Part shown: positions 9,049-17,473 of the stretch, one piece after another
How positions within the stretch are numbered: position 1 is the first letter of the stretch
Layout of the letters: the number at the start of each line of letters is the position of its first letter
Source: Flavobacteriales bacterium
Lineage (GTDB): Bacteria > Bacteroidota > Bacteroidia > Flavobacteriales_G > JALEGO01
DNA length: 64,000 nt
Direction of reading: 5' to 3'
Assembly: GCA_020628935.1 (NCBI GenBank)
Contig: JAHDEG010000003.1
Location: 226,667 to 290,666 of the forward strand
Program-made: the position numbers and the translations under genes
Notes under the pieces: model-generated
Database searches by the model: none
What the model was told of the DNA's origin: nothing
The model's input: only the letters and a program-made list of their open reading frames with translations

Positions 9049-9085
9049 AAAACAAAAACCCCCTTAGTATTCACCAAGAGGGTTT
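9049..9085 (-). terminator. Rho-independent terminator after tonB
   Basis: On the minus strand AAACCCTCTT (9076-9085) pairs with AAGGGGGTTT (9056-9065) over ten positions, with one G-T wobble and a ten-base loop, followed by TTTTTGTTTTT. It ends only two bases before the recQ start codon. Confidence 0.85.
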
Positions 9086-9106
9086 ATATTAAAATAAAAG
9101 GTTTTA

Positions 9107-9781
9107 TTATCTTAAGGTAAAATTAATAGGTAAGTTAAAATACATATTAACCGGTTGATTTCTTTGCTTACCTGGTTTCCATTTAGGCATTTTTTTAACG
9201 ACTTTCATTGCTTCTTCATCACAGCCAAAGCCAATTCCTTTTAAGATTTTTACATCTGTAATTGAACCGTCTTTACGAATAACAAAGTTTACGAAAACTT
9301 TACCTTCGATATGCTCTTTACGAGCAATATCTGGGTATTTGATATTACTTACGATAAATTCCATCATTTTTTGGTAACCACCAGGGAATTCAGCTTGTTC
9401 TTCAACAATGGTGAAAATTTCAGGAGCTGCTTCAACAACTTCTTCTACCTCAATATCTTTAATTTCTACTTCGGTGTCTTCGTCCATTTCGCTGTCAATG
9501 TCAATGTCTTCCGTTTCAACATCATCCTCAACAATTTCAAGCTCTATTTGCTCGGGTGGGGGTGGAGGTGGGGGTGGAGGTTGTACTTCTTGAATAGTTA
9601 CCGGCATCATTTCTTCTTCTTCTTCAATTATATCTCTATCACCAAGTGTGCTTTCAGTGATTTCATACACTTTCCACTCAAATGCCATCAACACGAAAGC
9701 AAGAGCAAAGGCTAAACCGAGTATACGGAATAGGCTTTTCTTGTTTTCAAGATTGGCTTCGGTATTTTTTTTCAACTCCAT
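9107..9781 (-). CDS. tonB: TonB family energy-transducing protein
   Basis: TonB proteins couple the inner-membrane proton-driven ExbBD motor to outer-membrane receptors. The 224-residue protein has an N-terminal membrane anchor (about 18-37), a proline run (PPPPPPPPP, about 69-77), a strongly acidic segment (about 80-120), and the C-terminal TonB domain. That domain includes YPDIARKEHIEGKVFVNFVI, MPKWKPGKQRNQPV and the final IPL-like INFTLR. The linker is acidic (Asp/Glu-rich) rather than the Lys/Pro-rich linker of enteric TonB. Monocistronic transcription is suggested by the strong terminator that follows. No exbBD genes are in the window. Confidence 0.92.
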   Translation of the reverse strand: MELKKNTEANLENKKSLFRILGLAFALAFVLMAFEWKVYEITESTLGDRDIIEEEEEMMPVTIQEVQPPPPPPPPPEQIELEIVEDDVETEDIDIDSEMDEDTEVEIKDIEVEEVVEAAPEIFTIVEEQAEFPGGYQKMMEFIVSNIKYPDIARKEHIEGKVFVNFVIRKDGSITDVKILKGIGFGCDEEAMKVVKKMPKWKPGKQRNQPVNMYFNLPINFTLR

Positions 9782-9908
9782 AGGTATCTTTTAATCTGTG
9801 TAAAAATAATAAAATTATCTATACATTCTTAATCAAATGCCAAAGGCTTTAATTGGGAATGATTTATTTTTTTAAAACTGTAGGTAAAGTCAGCTCAGAT
9901 TTATTAAT

Positions 9909-10289
9909 TCAAAATTCGTTTTTGCTGAGCTGACTTTTGTTAAAAAGCTTACTTACAGTAGTTGCTGAACTTATTCCTGCAAGGTTTGCAATTATATCAA
10001 ACAGTTCTAGTGATCGACCTTTTATGAAGGTATGCTGAATTATTTCAATAATCAAACCGTAAAATAGACAAGCGCAACCGTACAATAATATTTTTCTTGA
10101 ATTAACCTCGTTTGGCTGTTTTAATATTAAAAACATCCAAACAAAGTACAGGAAAAAATGTGTTATTTTATCAAAATGAGGTACTGGTATTTCTATGTTT
10201 TCGCCCGATGAAGGTGTTAAGCATAACACGGCAATTAATATACCCCAGACAAAGCTAAGCTTTAGGTAAGTTTTTTTGCTAAGCTCCAA
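9909..10289 (-). CDS. VanZ-like membrane protein
   Basis: The 126-residue protein has about four hydrophobic segments and the VanZ-family pattern [18 protein letters not shown], with [20 protein letters not shown] following. VanZ-like proteins are small membrane proteins of mostly unknown function; the founding member gives low-level teicoplanin resistance in enterococci. Its start overlaps the end of gcvH by 11 bases, indicating translational coupling in a two-gene unit. This gcvH-vanZ-like adjacency is, to my recollection, common in Flavobacteriales. No role in glycine cleavage is implied. Confidence 0.75.
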   Translation of the reverse strand: MELSKKTYLKLSFVWGILIAVLCLTPSSGENIEIPVPHFDKITHFFLYFVWMFLILKQPNEVNSRKILLYGCACLFYGLIIEIIQHTFIKGRSLELFDIIANLAGISSATTVSKLFNKSQLSKNEF

Positions 10290-10659
10290 TATGACTTTTA
10301 TATTCTTCTACAGATAATAAATCGTTTAATTCATTAACATCTGCAACTTTTATTTTAACCAACCAGCCACTTTCATATGGGTTGGAGTTTACTGTTTCAG
10401 GATTGCTTTCTAAGGAGGAATTAAACTCAATTATTTCTCCAGAAACTGGCATAAATAAATCTGACACGGTTTTTACCGCTTCAATTGTTCCGAAAACTTC
10501 TTCTTTATCGAGTGTTTCTCCTTCTGTCTCTATTTCTACATACACAATTTCTCCTAGTTCTCCCTGAGCAAAGTCGGTGATGCCTACAGTAGCGGTTTCA
10601 CCTTCTATTTTAATCCATTCGTGGTCTTTAGTGTATTTTAAATCGTTTGGAAAATTCAT
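10279..10659 (-). CDS. gcvH: Glycine cleavage system H protein
   Basis: GcvH carries the lipoyl arm that shuttles the aminomethyl group between P, T and L proteins in glycine cleavage. The 126-residue protein shows the family start YTKDHEW, the strand [18 protein letters not shown] and the lipoylated lysine in [11 protein letters not shown] (K63). A longer frame with a TTG start at 10677 exists, but that TTG is part of the -7 promoter element; the ATG at 10659 also gives the usual family start and length. The P and T genes are elsewhere. Regulation is expected from the well-matched promoter immediately upstream. Confidence 0.95.
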   Translation of the reverse strand: MNFPNDLKYTKDHEWIKIEGETATVGITDFAQGELGEIVYVEIETEGETLDKEEVFGTIEAVKTVSDLFMPVSGEIIEFNSSLESNPETVNSNPYESGWLVKIKVADVNELNDLLSVEEYKSHIGA

Positions 10660-10674
10660 TGTGCTAAGTTTTCT

Positions 10675-10704
10675 CAAAAATACTATAAATATGTGTTAAA
10701 CAAA
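10675..10704 (-). promoter_or_regulatory. Promoter of gcvH-vanZ-like unit
   Basis: On the minus strand, TTTG (10701-10704), an 18-base spacer and TATTTTTG (10675-10682) match the Bacteroidota -33/-7 consensus. Transcription would start about 10 bases upstream of the ATG at 10659. The -33 element overlaps the terminator of the upstream gene. Confidence 0.65.
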
Positions 10705-10735
10705 AAAGCCCAAAGAAGTAAATCTTTGGGCTTTT
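10702..10735 (-). terminator. Rho-independent terminator after the type-A sorted protein gene
   Basis: On the minus strand AAAAGCCCAAAGA pairs with TCTTTGGGCTTTT around an eight-base centre, followed by a short T run. It lies 20 bases after the stop codon of the secreted protein gene. Confidence 0.88.
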
Positions 10736-10755
10736 GAGTGAATAATTGTTATTTA

Positions 10756-12540
10756 TTACTTTCTAATAATAAGTTTTGAAGCGTTTGTTACTTCACCAAC
10801 AGTATTACTTATAAAGTAAACTCCATTTTGAAGGTTAGATAAGTCAATTGAATCTTCTTGCTTGTTTAAGTTGTTAGAAGAGTGAACGATATCACCTAAT
10901 AAATTAAAAATATTAATTTGCTCGCTTCCTTTAATAAACACTATGCCTGTTGAAGGATTTGGAGAAAAGTTAAAGCTAGCCTCGTTATTAATGTTGTTAA
11001 CACCAACAGCCCATGCTCCAACAACAAATTCTTCAGTTGATTCACAGTTATTGCCGTCAGTTATAGTAACTGTGTATGTGTCTGGCAATAAATCTGATAC
11101 ATCTTCTGTTACAGGGCCGTGACTCCAAGCATACGTAAATGAGCCGTCACCACCTGTTGTAGTTAAGTTAATGTAGCCTGTAGGACATGAAGCACATTGC
11201 GCTGTAGCTACTTCATCGGTTGTTGTAACAATTGCAACGGCATTTTCATTTACTGTAAATGGCTTTACAAGTTCACAGTTATTAGCGTCAGTAACCGTTA
11301 GCGAGTAAGTATCTGCAGATAAATTTTCATTTATCTCAGTAGTGGTTCCGTTACTCCATAAATAAGAATATCCTGGAGTACCACCTGTAACACCAACGTT
11401 TATTGCTCCATTATCACCGTTTACGCAAGTAACATCAGTAACTACATTTGAAACGTTAAGTTGTGTAGGCTCATCTACCATTGCAGATGCGATACCCATT
11501 TTCCCGTTTGCACCAGTGATAGTTACAGTATATGTACCAACATTTAAATTAGTAGCGGTTTCAGTAGTTTGGCTAAGTGCATCACTCCACTCATACGAGT
11601 AAGGTGCTGTTCCTAAATCTAAAACAGAAGCTTGAGCCGAACCTGTTTCTCCAAAGCAAGGTGCATTTAAACCTATTGCATTTGCTATTAACATACTGTC
11701 AGCTAAAAATAATACATCAACAATACTTCCGTCTGTATTTGTATTAACTGTAACCATTGAATAGTCTCTTCCTTTTGCAAAGAAATCATAAGATGTTAAT
11801 GTGTCTAATCTTGGGTTTTCATCTAGTATTCCAAAACTCTGTGCTGGGTCAATTAACTGCCAAGTGTTTCCGCTAAAAGAGCTTTTTACAAACACACTAT
11901 CTACTAAATACTCAACTCTTTTTTTACGTAAAACTTGTTCAACATCGTTTAAAAGAGTCATTTCTCCCCAAGCGTCAATTTCGTAGGAAGCAACCCCTTC
12001 GTGTACAACTCTAATCGAGTCAATGAAACTTACGTTAATTCCAATATCCGAGGCAGCGACTTTCACTTCGAAAGTGGTTATATCGTTTGTTACTTGGTCA
12101 AGATAATTTGTTGGTATGTCTAATACTTTTTGTGGATCGGTGAATGGCACAACCAATTCAACTCCTGTTGCTTGACCTGAAATTAGTTCACCGAGATCTC
12201 CGTTTGTTCCAAGTAATAAAATTTCACCATTATTGGTGTCAAAATAAGTATTGTTGCTTGAAGATGTGTAAAGGATTTCTGCGTTTGGAAATACCCCTGC
12301 AGCATCAGAGGTGTCGGGGTCACCAAACGTATTTATACTGTACGTGTAAATTAATAAATCTGTGAAATCCCACGACTGATTTGCGCCTGGGCTACCCACG
12401 TTAATGCCAACGCCAGCTGTATCTCTTGCTACAACAACTTGATCGCCAACGGATCCGAAGTCAGAAAGATCTAAGCTAATCTGTCCGAAAGACAGGGTAG
12501 CTGTTATTAATGCAGAAGAAAGTAGTAATAATTTTTTCAT
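10756..12540 (-). CDS. Secreted protein with SprB-type repeats and type IX (type A) sorting domain
   Basis: The 594-residue protein has a cleavable signal (MKKLLLLSSALITATLSFGQ), an N-terminal region of about 270 residues without a recognised domain, then three SprB-like repeats. These are seen as GTAPYSYEWSD...GTYTVTITGANG, GTPGYSYLWSNG...DTYSLTVTDANNC and GDGSFTYAWSHG...DTYTVTITDGNNC. It ends in a type-A C-terminal sorting domain (FNFSPNPSTGIVFI, NLQNGVYFI, KLIIRK). Such proteins cross the outer membrane by the type IX system and are usually attached to the surface through A-LPS. The gene follows the ABC exporter by 26 bases and ends at a strong terminator. Its specific ligand is unknown. 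Confidence 0.85.
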   Translation of the reverse strand: MKKLLLLSSALITATLSFGQISLDLSDFGSVGDQVVVARDTAGVGINVGSPGANQSWDFTDLLIYTYSINTFGDPDTSDAAGVFPNAEILYTSSSNNTYFDTNNGEILLLGTNGDLGELISGQATGVELVVPFTDPQKVLDIPTNYLDQVTNDITTFEVKVAASDIGINVSFIDSIRVVHEGVASYEIDAWGEMTLLNDVEQVLRKKRVEYLVDSVFVKSSFSGNTWQLIDPAQSFGILDENPRLDTLTSYDFFAKGRDYSMVTVNTNTDGSIVDVLFLADSMLIANAIGLNAPCFGETGSAQASVLDLGTAPYSYEWSDALSQTTETATNLNVGTYTVTITGANGKMGIASAMVDEPTQLNVSNVVTDVTCVNGDNGAINVGVTGGTPGYSYLWSNGTTTEINENLSADTYSLTVTDANNCELVKPFTVNENAVAIVTTTDEVATAQCASCPTGYINLTTTGGDGSFTYAWSHGPVTEDVSDLLPDTYTVTITDGNNCESTEEFVVGAWAVGVNNINNEASFNFSPNPSTGIVFIKGSEQINIFNLLGDIVHSSNNLNKQEDSIDLSNLQNGVYFISNTVGEVTNASKLIIRK

Positions 12541-12566
12541 ATGTTTAATTGTTAATTCTTTACAAT

Positions 12567-14429
12567 TTACGAAAATGATTGCAAATCGGATAGTTTTTTA
12601 TAAACTCCATCTTTTTCGATCAATTGTTGGTGTGTGCCTTGCTCAATAATTTCACCCTTCTCAATTACCACAATTTTATCTGCTTTCTTAATTGTAGAGA
12701 GTCTATGAGCGATTACAATTGATGTTCTGTTTTTCATCATGTTTTCAATGGCATCTTGAACAAGTTTTTCTGATTCGGTATCGAGGGCAGATGTAGCTTC
12801 GTCTAAAATAAGTATACTAGGGTTTTTTAGAACAGCTCTTGCTATGCTTATTCTTTGTCTTTGTCCTCCAGAAAGTTTTGTGCCCCTATCTCCAACTATA
12901 GTTTGGTATCCATTACTAAATCCTTGGATAAACTCATGTGCATTTGCGATTTTAGCGGCCTGAATGATATCACTTTCTTTCAGGTGTGTTTGATTAAATT
13001 TTATGTTGTTTAAAACGGTGTCGTGAAACAAGAATGTGTCTTGAGTTACTATCCCTAAAAGTTCTCTGAGTTGTGAGAGTTTATGTTCTTTAATGTTTTT
13101 ACCGTCTAAAAGAATTTGACCTTCTTGAGGATCGTAATACCGAACCAGTAGATCGGTTAGGGTAGATTTACCTCCTCCGGAAGCACCAACTAAGGCTATT
13201 GTTTCGCCTTTATTTATACTAAGGTTTATATTGTTAAGTACTTTCTTACTACCATATGAAAATGATAAGTTTTCTATTTGTATAGAGGTCTTAAACTCTT
13301 TAAGATCAATAACGTTTGCTTGTTCTTTTACGTGATTTTCTGTAGAAAGTATTTCATCAATTCTATCGGCAGCTGATGCTCCTCTATTTAAATTAATTTG
13401 TGCGGTTGCAATTTGCTTTGCATGGGGTATAATTTGTGTAAATAGAGCAATAAAACCAATAAACTCTGAAGGATTCAATTCTTTTGTTTTAACAATGAGT
13501 GATCCTCCATACCAAATAACAATTGCCATAACTAGTATTCCTAAAAATTCACTTAGCGGTGAGGCAAGATCTTTTTGGTGATAGAGTTTTGTTGTTGTTT
13601 TGGTTAGTAACTCGTTCGTTTTAGTAAACTTCTCTTGCATAAATTGCTGGGCGCTAAATCCTTTAATGATTTTTAAACCTGAGATTGTTTCTTCGTAAAA
13701 TGATAATATATTCCCCATTAATGTCTGACTTTTTTTAGCTGACCGCCTAAGTTTTGATCCGAAAATGCCAATAACAGCACCTGTAACTGGAATAACAATT
13801 AAAACAAACAAGGTAAGCTTTGGGCTTATGGCTAGTAAGACAGCGAAATAGGCAATAACGGCAATGGGATCTTTAAAAATCATTTCAATACTTGAAAGCA
13901 CTGTCCATTCAATTTCATTTATGTCGTTACTAATACGTGAGAGTAAATCGCCTTTTTTTTCTTTAGTAAAATAGTTGAGGTTTAAATCCACTACTTTATC
14001 ATAAACTCTTTGTCTTAAGGTTTTTATAACTCCGTTTCTAACAGTAGCAGCATGGTATAGAGCTAAATATGAGCATAAATTTTTAAGAAAAATAGAACTA
14101 ATAATAGCCAAACAAATGCCTCCAAGAACTGCCATTTTACCGCCTTCGTTTTGTGAGATATAACTAGCAGCTTCGAAATTGAATTTTGATAATAAATACT
14201 TTGGGCTTAGACTGAACTCTGGGTTGCCTAGTGCAATAATACTATCATAATCTTCATAACTTTTTTGAAACAACAGCTCCAAAATAGGCATTATTAGTGT
14301 GACTGAAAAAATAGAAAATACAACAGATAGTAAGTTGAAGAAAACATTCAAGCCAATAGAGCTGGTATAATCTTTAGCGAACGCTAATATTTTAAATAGT
14401 TTTTTCAATGTGGGCAAAGATACAGTCAA
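12567..14429 (-). CDS. MsbA-like ABC exporter (membrane domain fused to ATPase)
   Basis: The 620-residue half-transporter has six membrane segments in the first 340 residues. The nucleotide-binding domain shows Walker A GASGGGKSTL, signature LSGGQRQRISIARA, Walker B ILILDEATSALD, and the H-loop IVIAHRLST. This architecture fits lipid A or lipid exporters (MsbA) and related multidrug exporters, acting as a homodimer in the inner membrane. The longest frame begins with TTG at 14429, but a perfect promoter overlaps it; TTG at 14408 (LKKLFKILAFAKDY) is a better start. It is divergent from rbfA. Assignment as MsbA itself rather than a paralogue is not certain. Confidence 0.88.
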   Translation of the reverse strand: MTVSLPTLKKLFKILAFAKDYTSSIGLNVFFNLLSVVFSIFSVTLIMPILELLFQKSYEDYDSIIALGNPEFSLSPKYLLSKFNFEAASYISQNEGGKMAVLGGICLAIISSIFLKNLCSYLALYHAATVRNGVIKTLRQRVYDKVVDLNLNYFTKEKKGDLLSRISNDINEIEWTVLSSIEMIFKDPIAVIAYFAVLLAISPKLTLFVLIVIPVTGAVIGIFGSKLRRSAKKSQTLMGNILSFYEETISGLKIIKGFSAQQFMQEKFTKTNELLTKTTTKLYHQKDLASPLSEFLGILVMAIVIWYGGSLIVKTKELNPSEFIGFIALFTQIIPHAKQIATAQINLNRGASAADRIDEILSTENHVKEQANVIDLKEFKTSIQIENLSFSYGSKKVLNNINLSINKGETIALVGASGGGKSTLTDLLVRYYDPQEGQILLDGKNIKEHKLSQLRELLGIVTQDTFLFHDTVLNNIKFNQTHLKESDIIQAAKIANAHEFIQGFSNGYQTIVGDRGTKLSGGQRQRISIARAVLKNPSILILDEATSALDTESEKLVQDAIENMMKNRTSIVIAHRLSTIKKADKIVVIEKGEIIEQGTHQQLIEKDGVYKKLSDLQSFS

Positions 14430-14446
14430 ATTGATTGAGCTACAAA
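14415..14446 (-). promoter_or_regulatory. Consensus promoter of the MsbA-like gene
   Basis: On the minus strand TTTG (14443-14446), twenty bases, then TATCTTTG (14415-14422) match the Bacteroidota consensus exactly. The predicted transcript starts near 14409, so the message would have almost no leader if the TTG at 14408 is used. Confidence 0.7.
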
Positions 14447-14485
14447 CTATCCTTTGTTAGGATTTAAACTTGCGAAGTAAAGCCA

Positions 14486-14493
14486 TATATTTG
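14486..14493 (+). promoter_or_regulatory. -7 promoter element directly in front of rbfA
   Basis: TATATTTG matches TAnnTTTG and ends four bases before the rbfA ATG at 14498. The -33 region has TTTA at the right distance. This geometry predicts a leaderless or nearly leaderless rbfA message. Confidence 0.5.
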
Positions 14494-14497
14494 CAGG

Positions 14498-14836
14498 ATG
14501 GATTCAATACGTCAGAACAAGGTTTCGAAAGTTTTATTAAAAGAGATTAGCGGTGTGTTAAGCCAAAAGTTTTCTCATCTGTTTTTAGGGTCAATGGTTA
14601 CTGTTACGGCATGTAAGGTGAGCTCTGATTTATCTTCGTGCAGGGTATTTTTGAGCATTTTTGCTGGCGCTCCAAAAGAAGAAGTATTGAAAAGTATTAA
14701 TGATTCTCAAAAAGATATTCGTTTTGAATTGGGTAAAATCATTAAAAATCAGTTAAGAATTGTTCCGTTACTTCATTTCGTTATTGATGATTCGTTGGAA
14801 AGAGCAGCACGTATTGATGAACTTTTGAAGAAATAA
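14498..14836 (+). CDS. rbfA: 30S ribosome-binding factor A
   Basis: RbfA is a KH-fold protein that assists late 30S maturation and cold adaptation. The 112-residue protein has the family hallmarks: a start QNKVSKVLLKEISGVLSQKF, the central LSSCRVFLSIF (family pattern D/S-L-x-x-A-x-V-Y-x-S) and the C-terminal IVPLLHFVIDDSLERAARID, which corresponds to the P-x-L-x-F-x-x-D-x-S-x-x-x-x-x-x-I signature. It begins a plus-strand operon with xth (3 bases downstream) and recJ. Confidence 0.95.
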   Translation: MDSIRQNKVSKVLLKEISGVLSQKFSHLFLGSMVTVTACKVSSDLSSCRVFLSIFAGAPKEEVLKSINDSQKDIRFELGKIIKNQLRIVPLLHFVIDDSLERAARIDELLKK

Positions 14837-14839
14837 GAA

Positions 14840-15613
14840 ATGACTAAGAAAACAATTGTTACTTATAATGTAAACGGAATAAGAGCTTCTATGAAGCACG
14901 GTTTAGGTGAGTGGTTACAAGCGACTAATCCTGATGTGGTTTGCTTACAAGAAATTAAGGCCACAGAAGATCAAATTGATAAGGCTTTATTTGAGTTTTT
15001 AGGATACCATTGTTATTGGTATTCTGCACAAAAAAAGGGATATAGTGGTGTAGCTATTTTAAGTAAAGAGAAGCCAAAACATGTGGAGCATGGTTGTGGA
15101 GAGGAAGCATTTGATAACGAGGGGCGAGTAATTAGAGCTGATTTTGAAAACTTTTCTGTTATATCAGCTTATTTTCCTTCTGGAACAACAGGTGGCCCCC
15201 GTCAAGATTTTAAGTATACATTCTTGGACTATATGTACGATTACTTAAACGATCTAAAAAAGACAATTCCTAATTTAATTGTTTCAGGAGATTATAATAT
15301 TTGTCATACAGCAATAGACATTCACAACCCTGTTTCCAATAAAAATTCTTCAGGTTTTTTGCCAGAAGAACGTGCTTGGGTAACCAAATTTTTAGAAAGC
15401 GGTTTTATAGATTCTTTCCGGTTTTTTAATGAAGAACCACATCATTATTCTTGGTGGTCGTACAGAGCTAATGCCAGAGCTAACAATAAAGGCTGGAGAA
15501 TAGATTATAATATGGTAAGCAAAGAAATGGAGAGTAAGTTAAAACGCTCTGTTATTTTGCCAGAGGCTAAGCACTCAGATCACTGTCCTGTGTTACTTGA
15601 AATTGAAATTTAG
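14840..15613 (+). CDS. xth: Exodeoxyribonuclease III / AP endonuclease
   Basis: The enzyme cuts DNA at abasic sites and removes nucleotides from 3' ends in base-excision repair. The 257-residue protein shows the ExoIII/APE1 motifs: TYNVNGIRAS, the metal-binding glutamate in VVCLQEIK, GDYNICHTAIDIHNP, WRIDYNMVS and the catalytic histidine in KHSDHCPVLLEIE. Its length is typical of the family. It lies between rbfA and recJ with 3-base gaps, so the three are transcribed together, linking two repair genes to ribosome maturation by position only. Confidence 0.96.
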   Translation: MTKKTIVTYNVNGIRASMKHGLGEWLQATNPDVVCLQEIKATEDQIDKALFEFLGYHCYWYSAQKKGYSGVAILSKEKPKHVEHGCGEEAFDNEGRVIRADFENFSVISAYFPSGTTGGPRQDFKYTFLDYMYDYLNDLKKTIPNLIVSGDYNICHTAIDIHNPVSNKNSSGFLPEERAWVTKFLESGFIDSFRFFNEEPHHYSWWSYRANARANNKGWRIDYNMVSKEMESKLKRSVILPEAKHSDHCPVLLEIEI

Positions 15614-15616
15614 TTT

Positions 15617-17356
15617 TTGGTGGAAAATAGATGGAATATATTAGATAATGCAAATTTAGAAGTAGTTGAAACGTTAAAAGACTCACTTTCGGTTTCAGAG
15701 ATACTTTCAAAAATGCTGGTAGAAAGAGGTGTGAGCTCTTTTGAAGCTTCTAAATTGTTTTTTAGACCAAGTTTAGATCATTTGCATGATCCTTTTTTAA
15801 TGAAGGGAATGCAAAAAGCAATTGACCGTATTGCTTTGGCTATTAAGCAAGAAGAAAAAATACTTGTTTATGGCGATTATGATGTAGATGGTACAACCGC
15901 TGTTTCTGTAGTGTACGATTTTTTTAAGCAGCGATATGAGCATTTAAGTTATTATATACCTGATAGGTATTCCGAAGGTTATGGCATATCCCCTCAAGGA
16001 GTAGAATACGCAGCAGAAAACAATTATAGTGTGGTTATTGCATTAGATTGTGGAATAAAAGCCATTGATAAAATAGCCCGAGCTAATGAATTAGGTGTAG
16101 ATTTTATAATTTGCGATCATCACACACCAGGAACAACGTTACCAGAGGCTTTTTCTATAATTAATCCTAAACAAAAAGATTGTACATACCCTTACAAAGA
16201 ATTACCAGGCTGCGGAATTGGGTTTAAGTTAATTCAAGCATATGCGCAGCAATTTGATATTAATAAGGATGAGGTTTTTAAATACTTAGATCTTGTTACA
16301 GTAGCTATTGGATGTGATATTGTACCAATTACCGGAGAAAATAGAGTTATAGCCCACTACGGCTTAAAAAAAATTAATGCAGGCAATGCGTTTTTGGGTG
16401 TTCAGGCATTAATAGATATATCTGATGTGAGAAGACCACAACTATCTATTGAAGATTTAGTTTTTAAAATTGGGCCAAGAATTAACGCAGCAGGAAGAAT
16501 TGATCATGGTAAAAAAGCAGTTGCCTTATTAACCCAACCAGATGCTGTTTTATTAAAACAAATTGCAGAAGCAGTTAATGAAAATAATGCAACAAGAAGA
16601 GGAATTGATAAGCAAATAACTGCTGAAGCGCTTGACATGATGGAGGAAGATCCGTTTTATAAAACAGCAAAATCGACTGTTTTATTTAAAAAAGATTGGC
16701 ATAAAGGCGTAGTTGGTATTGTTGCAAGTAGGTTAATAGAAAACCATTATAAACCAACCATTGTTTTAACAGAAAGTAATGGTAAAGCAGCAGGTTCTGC
16801 TCGTTCGGTAAAAGGATATAGTGTATATAATGCAATAGATGCTTGTAGTGATTTATTAGAACAATTTGGTGGGCATAAATATGCAGCTGGTTTAACAATT
16901 AAGTTAGAAAATATTGATGCCTTCAGAAACAAATTTGAAGAAGTAGTAAGTAGAACCATTAAGCCTGATATGCTAAGCCCAGAAATAGATATTGATGCAG
17001 AGGTTAATTTTAATGATATTACGCCGAAATTTATTAGAATATTAAATCAGTTTGCGCCATTTGGTCCTCAAAACATGAAACCTGTGTTTGTTACTAGAAA
17101 TGTTGTTGACGCATCAAGAACAGCTTTGGTTGGAAAAGATAAAAAACATGTTAAGTTTCATGTTAAGCAAGAAGCTTTTAATGATGCTGAAATGAAAGGC
17201 ATTGGTTTTAGTATGGGAGAACACTATGATAAAATTAAAGATGGTAAGTCGTTTGATGTAGTTTATACTATTGAAGAAAACCATTGGAATGGAAACATTT
17301 CTTATGAAATGAATGTTAAAGACTTGCGATTTTGTGAGGATAAAACTTCTGCGTAA
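15617..17356 (+). CDS. recJ: Single-stranded-DNA-specific exonuclease RecJ
   Basis: RecJ degrades single-stranded DNA 5' to 3' in the RecF pathway and mismatch repair. The 579-residue protein has DHH-family motifs DYDVDGTTA, LDCGIK, CDHHTPG and GCDIVP, then the DHHA1 domain with KAAGSARS and FGGHKYAAGL, and the RecJ OB domain at the C-terminus. The gene starts with TTG at 15617 or GTG at 15620; no ATG fits. It closes the rbfA-xth-recJ unit. An intergenic repeat follows 11 bases after its stop. Confidence 0.95.
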   Translation: MVENRWNILDNANLEVVETLKDSLSVSEILSKMLVERGVSSFEASKLFFRPSLDHLHDPFLMKGMQKAIDRIALAIKQEEKILVYGDYDVDGTTAVSVVYDFFKQRYEHLSYYIPDRYSEGYGISPQGVEYAAENNYSVVIALDCGIKAIDKIARANELGVDFIICDHHTPGTTLPEAFSIINPKQKDCTYPYKELPGCGIGFKLIQAYAQQFDINKDEVFKYLDLVTVAIGCDIVPITGENRVIAHYGLKKINAGNAFLGVQALIDISDVRRPQLSIEDLVFKIGPRINAAGRIDHGKKAVALLTQPDAVLLKQIAEAVNENNATRRGIDKQITAEALDMMEEDPFYKTAKSTVLFKKDWHKGVVGIVASRLIENHYKPTIVLTESNGKAAGSARSVKGYSVYNAIDACSDLLEQFGGHKYAAGLTIKLENIDAFRNKFEEVVSRTIKPDMLSPEIDIDAEVNFNDITPKFIRILNQFAPFGPQNMKPVFVTRNVVDASRTALVGKDKKHVKFHVKQEAFNDAEMKGIGFSMGEHYDKIKDGKSFDVVYTIEENHWNGNISYEMNVKDLRFCEDKTSA

Positions 17357-17367
17357 GTGATTGAAAT

Positions 17368-17442
17368 GGAAAGCCCACAGAGAGCTCGCGAACGAGGACT
17401 TGCAATGTAAAGCACGACCATGCCTTTGGCTTGGTTACGCCC
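17368..17442 (+). repeat. Dispersed intergenic repeat, copy 1 (recJ-uvrC spacer)
   Basis: This 75-base segment matches a second copy at 28185-28258. Shared blocks are GGAAARCCCACAG, CGAGGAYTTGYA, AAAGC/TAGCCCGACC and the closing GCCC. A hairpin ACCATGCC-TTT-GGCTTGGT (17417-17435) near the 3' side has a paired counterpart in the other copy despite base changes. A further small hairpin CTCG-CGAA-CGAG is present only here. It may be a structured RNA or a mobile palindromic repeat. Confidence 0.7.
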
Positions 17443-17473
17443 AAATAATATTTAAGAAAATAGAATAATAACA

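Noticed and set aside
9048..9077. Ten-codon N-terminal extension of RecQ
   Set aside because: It overlaps the hairpin of the tonB terminator, and the tandem ATGs at 9047/9044 fit the usual RecQ start.
9408..9593. Serine-rich frame opposite tonB
   Set aside because: It is the complement of the acidic linker and proline run of tonB; low-complexity antisense frame with no start signal.
10660..10677. Longer GcvH starting with TTG
   Set aside because: The TTG is part of the -7 promoter element, and the ATG at 10659 gives the normal family start.
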